Notes: generated by a model not told the origin, from the letters alone. DNA of 64,000 nt from Chamaesiphon sp041738715 (GCA_041738715.1 JBGSPI010000021.1:1-64000), one strand, 5' to 3'; counted from the first letter of the stretch, positions 1 to 8,473 are shown. A program made the numbers and translations.

Positions 1-2
1 TC

Positions 3-119
3 GATTCAATGTCTAGTAATTGGCAGGTTGTTGTTGAATTAATGTCTTTATCCCCACACAAACTACCTAATTATCAACAAGGCTTGAGAGCTATGAGGCT
101 TATTCTATCAGCTTTATAG
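3..119 (+). CDS. Possible 3' end of an unrecognised gene at the left edge
   Basis: An open frame enters from the left edge and ends at a TAG at 117-119, giving about 38 residues with the segment SPHKLPNYQQGLRAMRLIL. I do not recognise a family. It overlaps, in another frame, a stretch that resembles a decayed formamidase (71-228), so it may be chance coding in degenerate DNA. Only sequence to the left of the window could decide. Confidence 0.2.
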   Translation, partial: DSMSSNWQVVVELMSLSPHKLPNYQQGLRAMRLILSAL

Positions 120-228
120 GCGGCTTGTCGCCCCGACAGGGGTGAGTGGGATTGTGGATATTCCTAATGCTTGTTGTACGGTGGCGATTCCGACGGCGAT
201 TTTCGATAAGAATATTTTACCCGTTTGA
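71..228 (+). pseudogene. Relic of an acetamidase/formamidase (FmdA-like) C-terminus
   Basis: Frame 142-228 reads VSGIVDIPNACCTVAIPTAIF and ends at a TGA at 226-228. The GIVDxPNAC-T-AIPTAIFD signature is characteristic of the C-terminal part of formamidase/acetamidase enzymes, which hydrolyse formamide to formate and ammonia. The expected upstream part (EAYSISFIGGLSPRQG) lies at about 86-139 in a different frame and runs into a TGA near 140, so a frameshift separates the halves. No other formamidase sequence precedes it in the window. An FmdB-type gene, the classical neighbour of fmdA, follows 280 bp downstream, which supports the reading. The remnant is too short for a firm call. Confidence 0.5.
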
Positions 229-285
229 GTTTTACGTGTTTAGATAATTTCTCTGGTGGTGGGGATTTCTGGTGGGGTGGAACCC

Positions 286-325
286 GGAGCTGGGGGGTTA
301 ACCCAGCCCCCCCACTGGGGGGCGA
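286..325. repeat. GC-rich palindromic cluster with alternative stems
   Basis: A G6 run (292-297), a C7 run (307-313) and a second G6 run (317-322) lie close together, separated by TTAACCCAG and ACT. The C run can pair with either G run, giving two mutually exclusive hairpins. No T tract follows, so a simple intrinsic terminator is unlikely. It resembles the dispersed GGGGGTTAACCCCC palindromes common between cyanobacterial genes. The rest of the 229-507 spacer holds a pyrimidine-rich CTAACCCCTA-like stretch (about 461-505) just before the next gene. Confidence 0.45.
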
Positions 326-507
326 CGGCTCTCCCCAGACCCGCTCCCAAGGGTTTAAATAGTTGGCATCGATGTTGGTATCTCCTGGTTGTCCCAGGAT
401 AGATTAATCGGGGGCTAATAAACTAGTTCTAAGCGGAGTAAATTAAGCTAGCATTTACTATTGCCTATTCCCTAACCCCTATTCTCTAACCTCTAACCCC
501 TAATACT

Positions 508-777
508 ATGCCTTTATACGAATATCGTTGTGATGACTGTGGAATCTTTGATGAGTGGCGGAGTATGGCAGAGCGGAGTAATCCAGCGAATTGTCCGAGT
601 TGTCAAGAATCTGCCAAACGAGTTTTCTCTGTGCCTGGAGTTCAGTTGAATGGTGCTTTAAGACTGAAAAAAGCCGAAAATCCTGAGCCTCAATTAGTTA
701 AGAAGCAGGATTTCGACCCGGAGCAGCGAGGTAGAGCTAGAAGTCATGGTGGTCGTCCGTGGATGATTAACCACTAG
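508..777 (+). CDS. FmdB family zinc ribbon protein
   Basis: This 89-residue protein opens with the family start MPLYEYRC and has two CxxC pairs (Cys8/Cys11 and Cys29/Cys32), which form a zinc ribbon. A basic, Gly/Arg-rich tail ends GGRPWMINH. FmdB proteins are named for a regulator encoded next to formamidase. Their actual role in cyanobacteria is unknown, and some members have been linked to RNA or ribosome-associated functions. A formamidase-like remnant lies just upstream, in keeping with the ancestral fmdA-fmdB pairing. The stop overlaps that of the convergent gene on the minus strand by 4 bp. The family assignment is solid, the function is not. Confidence 0.85.
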   Translation: MPLYEYRCDDCGIFDEWRSMAERSNPANCPSCQESAKRVFSVPGVQLNGALRLKKAENPEPQLVKKQDFDPEQRGRARSHGGRPWMINH

Positions 778-1235
778 TCATCTTTGCCGATTGATGGTTC
801 TTCAGTTAAAAAGCTAATATTGAGATGGTTGGCATCGCGAGATCGGCTTGTTGCTGGGCTAGTGCGAGATAGTTTGAATTCTCGGATTTCAGCGATCGAA
901 ATTTGCAAGCGTTTCCACCACCAAGAGTAGAATGGAGGGATTGCTACTGGTTGATGAGCGAGTTCGGAGAGTACTAGAGCTTGTTTCTGCGGCGATGGTG
1001 TTTGAGGGTCGTTTGTCGGTGGTTGAATGATTAACTGAGTGGCACGGCAATGCAACTGTTTTTGAATATAGCCGGTCTTTTGACTGAGACAATCTGTACA
1101 GATGTCCCCCACGATCGATCCATCATCGCGACAGAGGCGTGTCCGTAGTTGATCGTGATAGCAGGATCTTCCACATACCGTACAACGTGAGTGATCCGCA
1201 TTGGATCTCAGATTTCGCTCTAATTGAATTTTCAT
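774..1235 (-). CDS. Hypothetical protein with a Cys-rich putative zinc-binding N-terminus
   Basis: A 153-residue basic protein with cysteines at 18, 21, 25, 35, 46 and 49. The CxxC pairs at 18/21 and 46/49 are spaced as in a small treble-clef or zinc ribbon fold. The remainder has a Trp-rich segment (FYSWWWKR, about 102-109) and a polar tail, with no membrane helix or signal peptide. It converges with the FmdB gene, their ends overlapping by 4 bp. No specific family is recognised. Nucleic-acid or protein binding through the zinc module is only an inference. Confidence 0.6.
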   Translation of the reverse strand: MKIQLERNLRSNADHSRCTVCGRSCYHDQLRTRLCRDDGSIVGDICTDCLSQKTGYIQKQLHCRATQLIIQPPTNDPQTPSPQKQALVLSELAHQPVAIPPFYSWWWKRLQISIAEIREFKLSRTSPATSRSRDANHLNISFLTEEPSIGKDD

Positions 1236-1501
1236 GTGCCGTTGACAGGTATCGATCCAAAATTGGACTAATGGGAAATTAGTTGCCTGATGACTTCAGG
1301 ATAACTGATAAATAGGATACGGTTTGGGGATTTTTGCAATTCTCAACATCAGATGATGTTTGGAATCTTTACGATCATAATTCCCGCTAGATCCGTAAAT
1401 TCCCACTTTGATGTAAAAAAAAGTTTCCTTGAAATGTGTGCTGAATTCGATCGAGTGGGTACTCTAAGTGCAGAAAGTAGTACCACATCCAAATCTGTGC
1501 C

Positions 1502-2068
1502 ATGTCGGAACCAATCATTGATGCTATCGATCGCTTAATGCCCTTGATTATCCATTCTACTTGCCTCCGCTCGAACCTTTGGGATTCCCCCCATCAGAAA
1601 TTACCTGTGCGGGATTATGCTCTGACATGGGTGATTGTCGATCGCGATGAGCGCGGACGAGTTTCTTACCAAGATGTAACCTCACAAATGGTGGCAATTT
1701 GGGAGAATGAAGGAATTGATTGGCAGCAGAGAGCGGCAATCAATCTTAAGGTAGCATCTCAAGAGCTATGGACGCATCAGAAGCTCCGTCAAGATGGTAG
1801 TGTCGTTTGGGCGATTATGATGCATGAAGATGGGTTTGGCTCCTCGCGTATTCTCCTTTCGCCGTATTTGGATAAGTATTTTCCTGATGGCTACTATGTA
1901 GCAATTCCCGATCGCAGTATTGGGATTATCATTCCCCGCGATCTGTCTGTGAGTGAAATGCAAGAGACTCAAGATTTACTCGAATCCTGGTATGATACTG
2001 CCTCTGCGCCGATGAGTCCCCATTTATTTGCACCTGATGACTTAATCCCCGAACATCATTGGAACTAA
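1502..2068 (+). CDS. Conserved hypothetical protein, possibly DUF1444-like
   Basis: A soluble 188-residue acidic protein with no signal peptide or membrane helices. The segment ILLSPYLDKYFPDGYYVAIP followed by GIIIPRDL recalls the C-terminal part of DUF1444/YtpQ-type proteins of unknown function, in which a predicted value is reported for a stored hydrolase-like fold; this resemblance is by eye only. The ATG at 1502 is the first good start, and in-frame sequence upstream is not needed for the fold. It stands alone, with 266 bp of non-coding DNA before it and a convergent transglutaminase gene after it. Confidence 0.6.
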   Translation: MSEPIIDAIDRLMPLIIHSTCLRSNLWDSPHQKLPVRDYALTWVIVDRDERGRVSYQDVTSQMVAIWENEGIDWQQRAAINLKVASQELWTHQKLRQDGSVVWAIMMHEDGFGSSRILLSPYLDKYFPDGYYVAIPDRSIGIIIPRDLSVSEMQETQDLLESWYDTASAPMSPHLFAPDDLIPEHHWN

Positions 2069-2124
2069 ATTAAGTAATAATCATTAACTTAATTATTCAG
2101 GCTGTTTTGGATTGATATGGGAGA

Positions 2125-2970
2125 TTAGATTTTTATCACGCTGAGTTGATAATCCATCTGCGAACTAATGCCAACAGCTTGAATTAGTGCCCCGCTAATG
2201 GGGATGGTTTGCTGACTATAGGCACTGGCTACGACGGCAATATGTTGGTCTTGGACGACGATACCATGATTGGGATCGTAGCCTCGCCATCCCGCGCCGG
2301 GTAAATAAACTTCAGCCCATGCGTGGGGGTGCTTTTCGGCGACATCGGGATCTCCTTGTTCGTAGCCACTGACAAATCTAGCGGCTAAACCAACGGCACG
2401 ACAAGCTGCCATAAATAAAACTGTCAAATCGCGACAGGAACCTGTTTTTTGCTGCCAAGTGATTGATGGTGGGAGGGGGTCGCCAGTTTCTCTAATGATG
2501 TATTTACAGGCTTGATTAATTGTGAGATTTAATGTTGTTAGAAATTCGATTGTATTTCCTTGTGTATTGACTAAAATTTCTTGGGCGAGTTGATAAGCGA
2601 CTGGATCGATCTGACCTAATAAGTAAGGTGCTAATTGTTGCGCCATCGAACTGGGATAATCCATCGGTAGCTGAGTTGCCCAGTCTTCCATGAGAAAATT
2701 GAATGGGTTGTCTCGATAGGTTGTTACTGTCGATTGTGTGGTAATTAATAAGGTATTGATTGTGGAATTATCGAACCATGTTTTGATATAATTATTACCA
2801 TCTAGGTCGATATTTTCTGTGATTTTAATTGGTTTAGGTAAGATTGTTAGTTCAAATGAATTTAATGACTGGGCGACATCACATCGCGGTCGCAATCTGA
2901 TTAAATGTGGGGCTAATTGAACGGGTCGATCGTATTTATAGGTGGTGGCATGAGTGATTTGATATTGCAT
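2125..2970 (-). CDS. Transglutaminase-like cysteine peptidase family protein
   Basis: This 281-residue protein has the bacterial transglutaminase-like N-terminal beta domain (from MQYQITHATTYKYDRPV) followed by a transglutaminase-like core. The catalytic triad is visible: Cys179 in TGSCRDL, His216 in HPHAWAEV and Asp232 in GYDPNHG. There is no signal peptide. It is the last gene of a three-gene minus-strand set, starting 3 bp after the alpha-E stop, a spacing that indicates co-transcription. ATP-grasp, alpha-E and transglutaminase proteins form a widespread triad thought to make and process a peptide-like product, whose chemistry is not established. The enzyme could act as a protease or amide-forming enzyme rather than a true transglutaminase. 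Confidence 0.9.
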   Translation of the reverse strand: MQYQITHATTYKYDRPVQLAPHLIRLRPRCDVAQSLNSFELTILPKPIKITENIDLDGNNYIKTWFDNSTINTLLITTQSTVTTYRDNPFNFLMEDWATQLPMDYPSSMAQQLAPYLLGQIDPVAYQLAQEILVNTQGNTIEFLTTLNLTINQACKYIIRETGDPLPPSITWQQKTGSCRDLTVLFMAACRAVGLAARFVSGYEQGDPDVAEKHPHAWAEVYLPGAGWRGYDPNHGIVVQDQHIAVVASAYSQQTIPISGALIQAVGISSQMDYQLSVIKI

Positions 2971-2973
2971 TAT

Positions 2974-3915
2974 TTATGATGTCGCAATAAAGGTTTTGAA
3001 GATGCGATCGCCGACTTGATTGATTTCGCTTTGAACGCGATCGAGAAATTCATGTAATCCTTGTTCAGTGATATCTTCAATTGTGGTAAACTCTAACTCA
3101 GAACGCAATTTACCGATCGCTCTCTCGGCGGGACTTTGCCAGGTGCCTACCGTATTACCATTAATTTGATAGAGAGATTTTTCGGCCTCTAATAAACAAA
3201 ATTGAATCGATCGTGGAAACTCACGATCGAGAATCAAAAATTTGGCGATCGAATCGGGATCGATCCGATGCTGACATTTGCGATACATCTCATAAGCACT
3301 AGCTGATTTTAATAGCGCAATCCACTGTAATTCATCTAATGTAGTCCCCACATCTCGCACTGACGGTAACAAAATAAAATACTTAACATCTAAAATTCGG
3401 GCTGTTTTATCTGCTCGTTCTAATAAACGACCAATTTTGCCAAATTGCCAGCCTTCATTGCGGGACATAGTGGCATTCATCACACCAATAAATAGATGAC
3501 TGGATAATTTTACCTCGGCTAAGAATTCGGATAATTTGCCAAGATCTCCAGGCTGCGAAGCTTCCTGAACCATCAAGTTAAAGCTATTAATTTGCTCCCA
3601 CATTTCTGATGAAATAATCTCTCGAATCGATCGAGCATTTTCACGCGCAGATTGGAGGCAGGATGTGATTGAATTGCGATACTTGCGATCGAATGTCAAA
3701 AATTCAATCACATTTTCGGCTGTCGCTTCTCCATAGCGTTTGGTAAATTCATCAAGATCGCCTGTCGTCAAAACTAGCGGTTTCCATTGTTGAGTTATCC
3801 CCGCTGGAGAATCTAGGGATAAATTTAAATTCACGTCAATAAATCGAGCAATATTTTCTGCCCGTTCGACATATCGATTTAACCAATAAATTGCATCTGC
3901 AACACGACTTAGCAT
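2974..3915 (-). CDS. Alpha-E domain-containing protein
   Basis: A 313-residue, almost entirely helical protein beginning MLSRVADAIYWLNRYVERAEN, the hallmark of the bacterial alpha-E (DUF403) domain. The family always accompanies a circularly permuted ATP-grasp protein and often a transglutaminase, as here. It lies 56 bp after the ATP-grasp gene and 3 bp before the transglutaminase gene. The helices carry conserved acidic and Arg residues (VERAEN, LLERADKTARILD) that may hold a small ligand or scaffold the complex. The biochemical function is unknown for the whole family. Confidence 0.92.
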   Translation of the reverse strand: MLSRVADAIYWLNRYVERAENIARFIDVNLNLSLDSPAGITQQWKPLVLTTGDLDEFTKRYGEATAENVIEFLTFDRKYRNSITSCLQSARENARSIREIISSEMWEQINSFNLMVQEASQPGDLGKLSEFLAEVKLSSHLFIGVMNATMSRNEGWQFGKIGRLLERADKTARILDVKYFILLPSVRDVGTTLDELQWIALLKSASAYEMYRKCQHRIDPDSIAKFLILDREFPRSIQFCLLEAEKSLYQINGNTVGTWQSPAERAIGKLRSELEFTTIEDITEQGLHEFLDRVQSEINQVGDRIFKTFIATS

Positions 3916-3971
3916 TGTTTAGGAGAATTGGGAATTGAGAATTGAAACCTAGAAGCAAACACTAATCACTA

Positions 3972-5438
3972 TCAACTTTGACTTTGACTTTGGCTTTGAC
4001 TCTGACTTTTACTAGAAACTACCCAAGTATCTTTACTTCCACCGCCTTGAGAAGAGTTGACAACCAATGAGCCTGGTTTGAGGGCGACACGAGTTAAACC
4101 GCCAGGATTAACATAAGTGTTTTTACCGTAGAGGATGTAGGGGCGTAAGTCTACGTGACAGCCAGTGAGGGAGTCACCGATGAGTGTGGGCACACGAGAA
4201 AGATTGAGTGTTGGCTGGGCGATATAATTATCGGGTTGGGCTTTGATCCGCAGGGCAAATTCTGCCCGCTCGGTAGGGGTAGCGTGACAACCGATTAACA
4301 TTCCATAACCGCCGGATTCACTGGTAGCCTTAACCACTAGGTTATCTAGATTCGCCAGTACGTGAGCGAGATGATCTGGTTCACGACAGAGATATGTGGG
4401 CACATTCGGTAAAATTGGGTCTTCATCGAGATAATATCTGATCATCTGGGGCACATAAGCGTAGATAGCTTTATCATCAGCAATTCCCGTTCCTAGTGCA
4501 TTGGCAATCGCCACCCTACCACTACGATAAACATCCATCAAACCGGGCACGCCCAGAAGAGAGCTAGAGTTAAAGACTAATGGATCGATAAAATCGTCAT
4601 CAATCCGACGATACACCACATCGACTCGTTGCAAGCCCTTAGTTGTTCGCATTTTGAGATAGCCATCAGCAACGATCAAATCTCGTCCTTCAACTAGTTC
4701 TACCCCCATTTGTTGGGCGAGGAAAGAGTGTTCAAAGTAAGCCGAATTATAAATTCCGGGAGTTAAGACAACTACTACAGGATCGAGCAGATTATCGGGG
4801 GCTAGATTGAGTAAAGTTTCGAGGAGTTGCCCTGCATAGTCATCGACTGGCATGATCTCCATCTTATCGAAGAGTTGGGGAAAAGTGGTTTTCATCACCC
4901 GCCGATTTTCTAAGACGTAAGAAGCTCCAGACGGACAGCGGAGATTATCTTCTAGAATATACCATTCACCTTGGCGATCGCGTACCAAGTCAGTGCCTGT
5001 AATATGACACCAAATTCCCTGGGGTGGTTTTAAACCGATACAGGCGGGCTGAAATCCTTTGGCGGAATAAACTAATTCTTGGGGAATGGTCAGATCTTTG
5101 AGAATTTTTTGGTCGTTGTAGACATCATCTAAAAAGCAATTGAGAGCGGTAATCCGTTGTTTCAGTCCTCGTTCTAACTTTAGCCATTCAGTACTCGGTA
5201 CAATGCGTGGGATGATATCAAAGGGTAAAATCCTTTCTGTGCCTCGATCGTCACTGTAAACGCTAAAAGTCACTCCCATTTTAAATAGAGCGGTTTGAGC
5301 GGCTTGCTGTCGCTGCTGGAGTTCGGAAATTGTCATTGAGTCGATCCGCTCCATTAAGAGCGTCGCTTCCTCGCGCGGCTGCCCGGATGACACAAATAGT
5401 TCATCATAAAAATCCCCTGGATCGTAGTTTTGCTGCAT
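3972..5438 (-). CDS. Circularly permuted ATP-grasp type protein
   Basis: A 488-residue protein matching the circularly permuted ATP-grasp family (formerly DUF404/DUF407). It has the characteristic block LEDNLRCPSGASYVLENRRV, then VVVLTPGIYNSAYFEHSFLA and a C-terminal ESGGYGMLIG glycine-rich loop. ATP-grasp enzymes ligate a carboxylate to an amine via an acylphosphate, so this is probably the peptide-forming member of the alpha-E/transglutaminase triad. It is the first gene of that operon. The family normally ends near the SSQGGGSKDTWV motif. Here a low-complexity tail of alternating Ser-Gln follows, encoded by a hexanucleotide repeat (3975-4010). A compound inverted repeat lies just upstream (5452-5495). 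Confidence 0.92.
   Translation of the reverse strand: MQQNYDPGDFYDELFVSSGQPREEATLLMERIDSMTISELQQRQQAAQTALFKMGVTFSVYSDDRGTERILPFDIIPRIVPSTEWLKLERGLKQRITALNCFLDDVYNDQKILKDLTIPQELVYSAKGFQPACIGLKPPQGIWCHITGTDLVRDRQGEWYILEDNLRCPSGASYVLENRRVMKTTFPQLFDKMEIMPVDDYAGQLLETLLNLAPDNLLDPVVVVLTPGIYNSAYFEHSFLAQQMGVELVEGRDLIVADGYLKMRTTKGLQRVDVVYRRIDDDFIDPLVFNSSSLLGVPGLMDVYRSGRVAIANALGTGIADDKAIYAYVPQMIRYYLDEDPILPNVPTYLCREPDHLAHVLANLDNLVVKATSESGGYGMLIGCHATPTERAEFALRIKAQPDNYIAQPTLNLSRVPTLIGDSLTGCHVDLRPYILYGKNTYVNPGGLTRVALKPGSLVVNSSQGGGSKDTWVVSSKSQSQSQSQSQS
3975..4010 (-). repeat. Hexanucleotide microsatellite encoding a Ser-Gln tail
   Basis: Read on the coding strand, AGTCAA-like units (Ser-Gln) repeat about five times with minor variants, just before the stop of the ATP-grasp gene. 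Such in-frame hexamer tracts change length by slippage without breaking the frame. Confidence 0.8.
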
Positions 5439-5451
5439 AGTAATTCCTACT

Positions 5452-5495
5452 CAACCGCGAATAATTTGTATCTTTCTTATACAAAGTAGCGGTTG
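5452..5495. promoter_or_regulatory. Compound inverted repeat upstream of the ATP-grasp operon
   Basis: Two nested perfect inverted repeats share one centre: CAACCGC (5452-5458) with GCGGTTG (5489-5495), and TTTGTAT (5465-5471) with ATACAAA (5479-5485), around a 7-nt loop. The element ends only 14 nt before the ATP-grasp start codon in the 251-bp spacer between divergent genes. It could fold as a 5' UTR hairpin or be a dimeric regulator operator. No T tract adjoins it. Confidence 0.5.
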
Positions 5496-5689
5496 GAGAT
5501 CGATCGATACCGTAGCGAAAGTTACTTTATCTGACCCAAGTTGCTAGCGATCTCTGGCCAGTAAATTTTGGGCATTGCGCTTTCTAGTTAGTTCCCGTTG
5601 GTGTTCGTAAATATAGACGATCGAGAATACGCTCGATCGATCCACTCGCTTACAATGAGTCCTATCCTCACAACTGAAAATTAGCGATC

Positions 5690-6388
5690 GTGGAAAATAC
5701 GCCGGATTTAACCTTTAATACTGTTCAAGGCAAAGCCATCGAGCATCAAAACGTCCCCGCTAATCATCAAGGCTTACACGACTTTTTGTATAGTGCGGCT
5801 GATGAACATGGGGCCATTACAACTCCAGTTCAATTAGATTTGGATGGCGATCGAATTTTACCGCTGATTGAGTGGCAAGCACTGGCCGAAAATGCGCGAG
5901 TAGCGGGAGTGTATGCGGTGCTAGATGTCAGTAAACAGCATCAATATGTTGGATACTCCCGCAATGTATTTACCTCCCTCAAAGGGCATTTAGCGGAGCA
6001 TGGGAGTGAGATTTGTGCTTATGTACGGGTGCAGCCGTTTAAATTTCCCAAGCGGGAAGAGATGGAACAACTCCGAGATAGTTGGATCGCTGAATTAGCC
6101 ACAACTCCACCCGGAAATACTGGCGCGGGTGGGGTATGGGCAACTACAGTCGGCGAAATTGCGAAAGCGGCAATGTCACCAGCAGAACAAGCGGCTTATG
6201 AAGAGAAAAAACTCAAACTGCGGCGGGCGATGGCGGATAGTGCCTTGAGCAAAGAATTAGATGCCGCAGCCATTTCTCATGAGCAACAACGGGAACAGTT
6301 TGTGGCAGCGATGACGGATGATAATTGGAGCGCGGTGATTCAAGGACAAACGCAGGAAACAATTCAGCCACCGCCAACAAACATCTAG
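5690..6388 (+). CDS. GIY-YIG nuclease-like family protein
   Basis: A 232-residue protein with a GIY-YIG-like core: GVYAVLD (about 73-79) and QYVGYSRNVFTSLKGHL (about 86-102), followed by a helical, Glu/Ala-rich C-terminal half. The second motif is YVG rather than YIG, with the Arg kept (YSRN), so catalytic activity is uncertain. Cyanobacteria carry conserved proteins of this layout with no assigned role. The start is a GTG at 5690. It is divergent from the ATP-grasp operon and followed 69 bp later by a phosphohexomutase gene, so it may share that gene's transcript. Confidence 0.65.
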   Translation: MENTPDLTFNTVQGKAIEHQNVPANHQGLHDFLYSAADEHGAITTPVQLDLDGDRILPLIEWQALAENARVAGVYAVLDVSKQHQYVGYSRNVFTSLKGHLAEHGSEICAYVRVQPFKFPKREEMEQLRDSWIAELATTPPGNTGAGGVWATTVGEIAKAAMSPAEQAAYEEKKLKLRRAMADSALSKELDAAAISHEQQREQFVAAMTDDNWSAVIQGQTQETIQPPPTNI

Positions 6389-6457
6389 ACTCAGTAGGAG
6401 TACGGAATCACAATGGCAGTTCGATCGGTAAAATGATGGTGCTAAATATTTGAACTA

Positions 6458-7891
6458 GTGACTGTGGAAGCAATTAAATTTGGGACAGATGGCTGGCGGG
6501 GATTGATTGGGGCGGATTTCACATTCGATCGATTATTGATGGTAGCACCGATTGCCGCTGCGGTACTGGCAGATACTTATGGTAGCAAAACAGGTAATCG
6601 ATCGATCGTGGTTGGTTTCGACCGCCGCTTCATGGCGGAAAGCTTTGCTGGGCGGATGGCTGTTGGCTTGCAACAGGCGGGGTTTGATGTCATCCTCAGT
6701 GATACTTTTGCCCCTACTCCAGCCTTTAGTTGGGCGGCTCACAGTCAAAATGCCCTCGGTGCGCTGGTAATTACCGCCAGTCACAACCCTGGGACATATT
6801 TAGGTTTAAAAGTTAAAGGCAATTTTGGCGGTTCGGTACCACCCGAACTGACTCAGCAAATTGAGGCAAGATTGGGCGAAGTCTTGCCGCCGTCGGCACC
6901 GGGTACCCTGACTACCTTCGATCCTTGGGCTAGTTATTGTCAGGAGTTACGTGGCAAAGTCGATTTAGCGAGTATTCAAAGGGCTGTCGCGACGGGTAAA
7001 TTGGCTGTGTTTGCTGATGTGATGCACGGGGCGGCTAGTAGCGGTTTGGGGCGGTTGTTGGGCTTACCAATTACGGAGTTAAATAGTAATGCCGATCCGT
7101 TGTTTGATGGCGGTGCGCCGGAACCCTTGCCCAAGTATCTCTCGCAACTGATGCGGGTAATTCGCGCTCAGTCGGATCGGGATGGTGTCCGCGTGGGTTT
7201 AGTCTTCGATGGTGATTGCGATCGAATTGCGGCTGTAGATGGCTCAGGGACGTTTTTAAGTTCGCAGATTTTGATTCCGATTCTGATCGAACATTTAGCC
7301 ACTAGACGAGGGTTTACAGGGGAAATCATCAAGACTGTCAGTACGTCCAATCTGGTGCCGGCAATGGCGAAGTTATATAATTTACCGATTTATGAAACAC
7401 CGATCGGGTATAAATATATTGCCGATCGAATGTTAACTACACCAGTCTTGATTGGCGGCGAAGAGTCGGGGGGAATTGGGTATGGCAATCATATTCCCGA
7501 ACGCGATGCACTGCTCTCGGCTCTGTATTTACTCGAAGCAATTGCTCAATCTGAGCAAGATTTAGGCGATCTGTATCGTCAACTTCAGACTCAGACTGAC
7601 TATCATTTTAGTTACGATCGAGTGGATCTGCATCTAGATAGCATGGATGTTCGATCGAAATTAATGGCACAACTGACCAGTCAACCATTTACAGAAATTG
7701 CTAAACTAGAAGTAGTCGATCGCAATCTCGCCGATGGCTTTAAGTTCAATCTGGCAGATGGGAGTTGGCTGTTAATTCGGTTCAGCGGCACCGAACCAGT
7801 GCTGAGACTGTATTGTGAAGCCGCGACAATCGATCGAGTTCATACCACTCTTAATTGGGCACAGGATTGGGCGAAGTCAGTTAATAATTAA
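6458..7891 (+). CDS. Phosphoglucomutase/phosphomannomutase family protein
   Basis: A 477-residue alpha-D-phosphohexomutase with all four active-site blocks: N-terminal FGTDGWRG, phosphoserine loop TASHNP (Ser108), metal loop DGDCDR (Asp251, Asp253, Asp255), sugar loop GGEESGG (333-339) and phosphate loop RFSGTEP (441-447). It interconverts hexose 1- and 6-phosphates, feeding glycogen or nucleotide-sugar pools. The GESGG-type sugar loop does not by itself separate glucose, mannose or glucosamine specificity, so no symbol is given. The start is a GTG at 6458. Confidence 0.92.
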   Translation: MTVEAIKFGTDGWRGLIGADFTFDRLLMVAPIAAAVLADTYGSKTGNRSIVVGFDRRFMAESFAGRMAVGLQQAGFDVILSDTFAPTPAFSWAAHSQNALGALVITASHNPGTYLGLKVKGNFGGSVPPELTQQIEARLGEVLPPSAPGTLTTFDPWASYCQELRGKVDLASIQRAVATGKLAVFADVMHGAASSGLGRLLGLPITELNSNADPLFDGGAPEPLPKYLSQLMRVIRAQSDRDGVRVGLVFDGDCDRIAAVDGSGTFLSSQILIPILIEHLATRRGFTGEIIKTVSTSNLVPAMAKLYNLPIYETPIGYKYIADRMLTTPVLIGGEESGGIGYGNHIPERDALLSALYLLEAIAQSEQDLGDLYRQLQTQTDYHFSYDRVDLHLDSMDVRSKLMAQLTSQPFTEIAKLEVVDRNLADGFKFNLADGSWLLIRFSGTEPVLRLYCEAATIDRVHTTLNWAQDWAKSVNN

Positions 7892-7933
7892 TAGTTAATA
7901 ATTAATAATTAGTAATTAATAATTAATAATTGA
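7884..7933. repeat. AT-rich tandem TTAATAA-like tract
   Basis: Imperfect tandem copies of TTAATAATTAATAATTAG-like words begin at the stop codon of the phosphohexomutase gene and run for about 50 bp. Such tracts are common between cyanobacterial genes; no function is evident. Confidence 0.6.
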
Positions 7934-7967
7934 GACCAAATTGTGATGTTTTAAGTTTAAAACTAGT

Positions 7968-7986
7968 TGGTGGGCAATGCCCACCA
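7968..7986. repeat. Perfect palindrome TGGTGGGCA-A-TGCCCACCA
   Basis: A 9-bp perfect inverted repeat with a single-base centre lies between the phosphohexomutase and the small secreted protein gene. It matches the GGTGGGCAATGCCCACC palindromes that are dispersed in many cyanobacterial genomes. It contains an ATG (7977) in frame with the next gene, which argues that the true start of that gene is the later ATG at 7998. Confidence 0.65.
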
Positions 7987-7997
7987 GTACTATTATT

Positions 7998-8408
7998 ATG
8001 AAAAAATCTATTGTTTTGACGACGATCGCCGCCGCTTTGATTACCTCGATTGGATCTCAATCCGCACAAGCAGAAAGCTTAATTAGTCAGGTAATTTATC
8101 CTGGCGGATATTCTTCGACAACAATTTACGTGCCGTTTGGAACTACGACGACTACCACAACAGATCGAGTAATTACCAATAGTTATAATTACCCCGATAG
8201 TAATTCTTTTTCAACCTCAACTACGACCTTTAGTAGTGGCGGCTATTACCCCAATCGTCGTCGCCCATACCGTCAACCGACAGTCATTTTCCGACAAAAT
8301 AATATTTATCCTAGTTCCAGCCAATCGAATTGCACTACCTCGATTATTGGTAGCCCGATTCCCAGTCCAATTCCACTAAATCGAGCTACTGGCGCGCCAT
8401 GCCGTTAG
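7998..8408 (+). CDS. Small secreted protein, hypothetical
   Basis: From the ATG at 7998 the protein is 136 residues with a clear Sec signal peptide: MKKS, a hydrophobic stretch, then SQSAQA as a signal peptidase I site. The mature part is very rich in Ser, Thr and Tyr with TTTTT-like runs and an RRRPYRQP basic segment, suggesting an extended, disordered exported protein. It contains two cysteines near the C-terminus (NCTTSI and the terminal APCR) that could form a disulfide. No family is recognised. The longer start at 7977 would put seven residues before the signal and falls inside a palindromic repeat. Confidence 0.6.
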   Translation: MKKSIVLTTIAAALITSIGSQSAQAESLISQVIYPGGYSSTTIYVPFGTTTTTTTDRVITNSYNYPDSNSFSTSTTTFSSGGYYPNRRRPYRQPTVIFRQNNIYPSSSQSNCTTSIIGSPIPSPIPLNRATGAPCR

Positions 8409-8473
8409 AGATACTTTGCACACACTACTTGTGCCTTTAGTGTGGAGATTTTCAAACCCATCTGCGTCGTCAA

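Noticed and set aside
1353..1538. 61-residue plus-strand frame overlapping the start of the DUF1444-like gene
   Set aside because: Short, no family and poorer start than the overlapping 1502-2068 gene.
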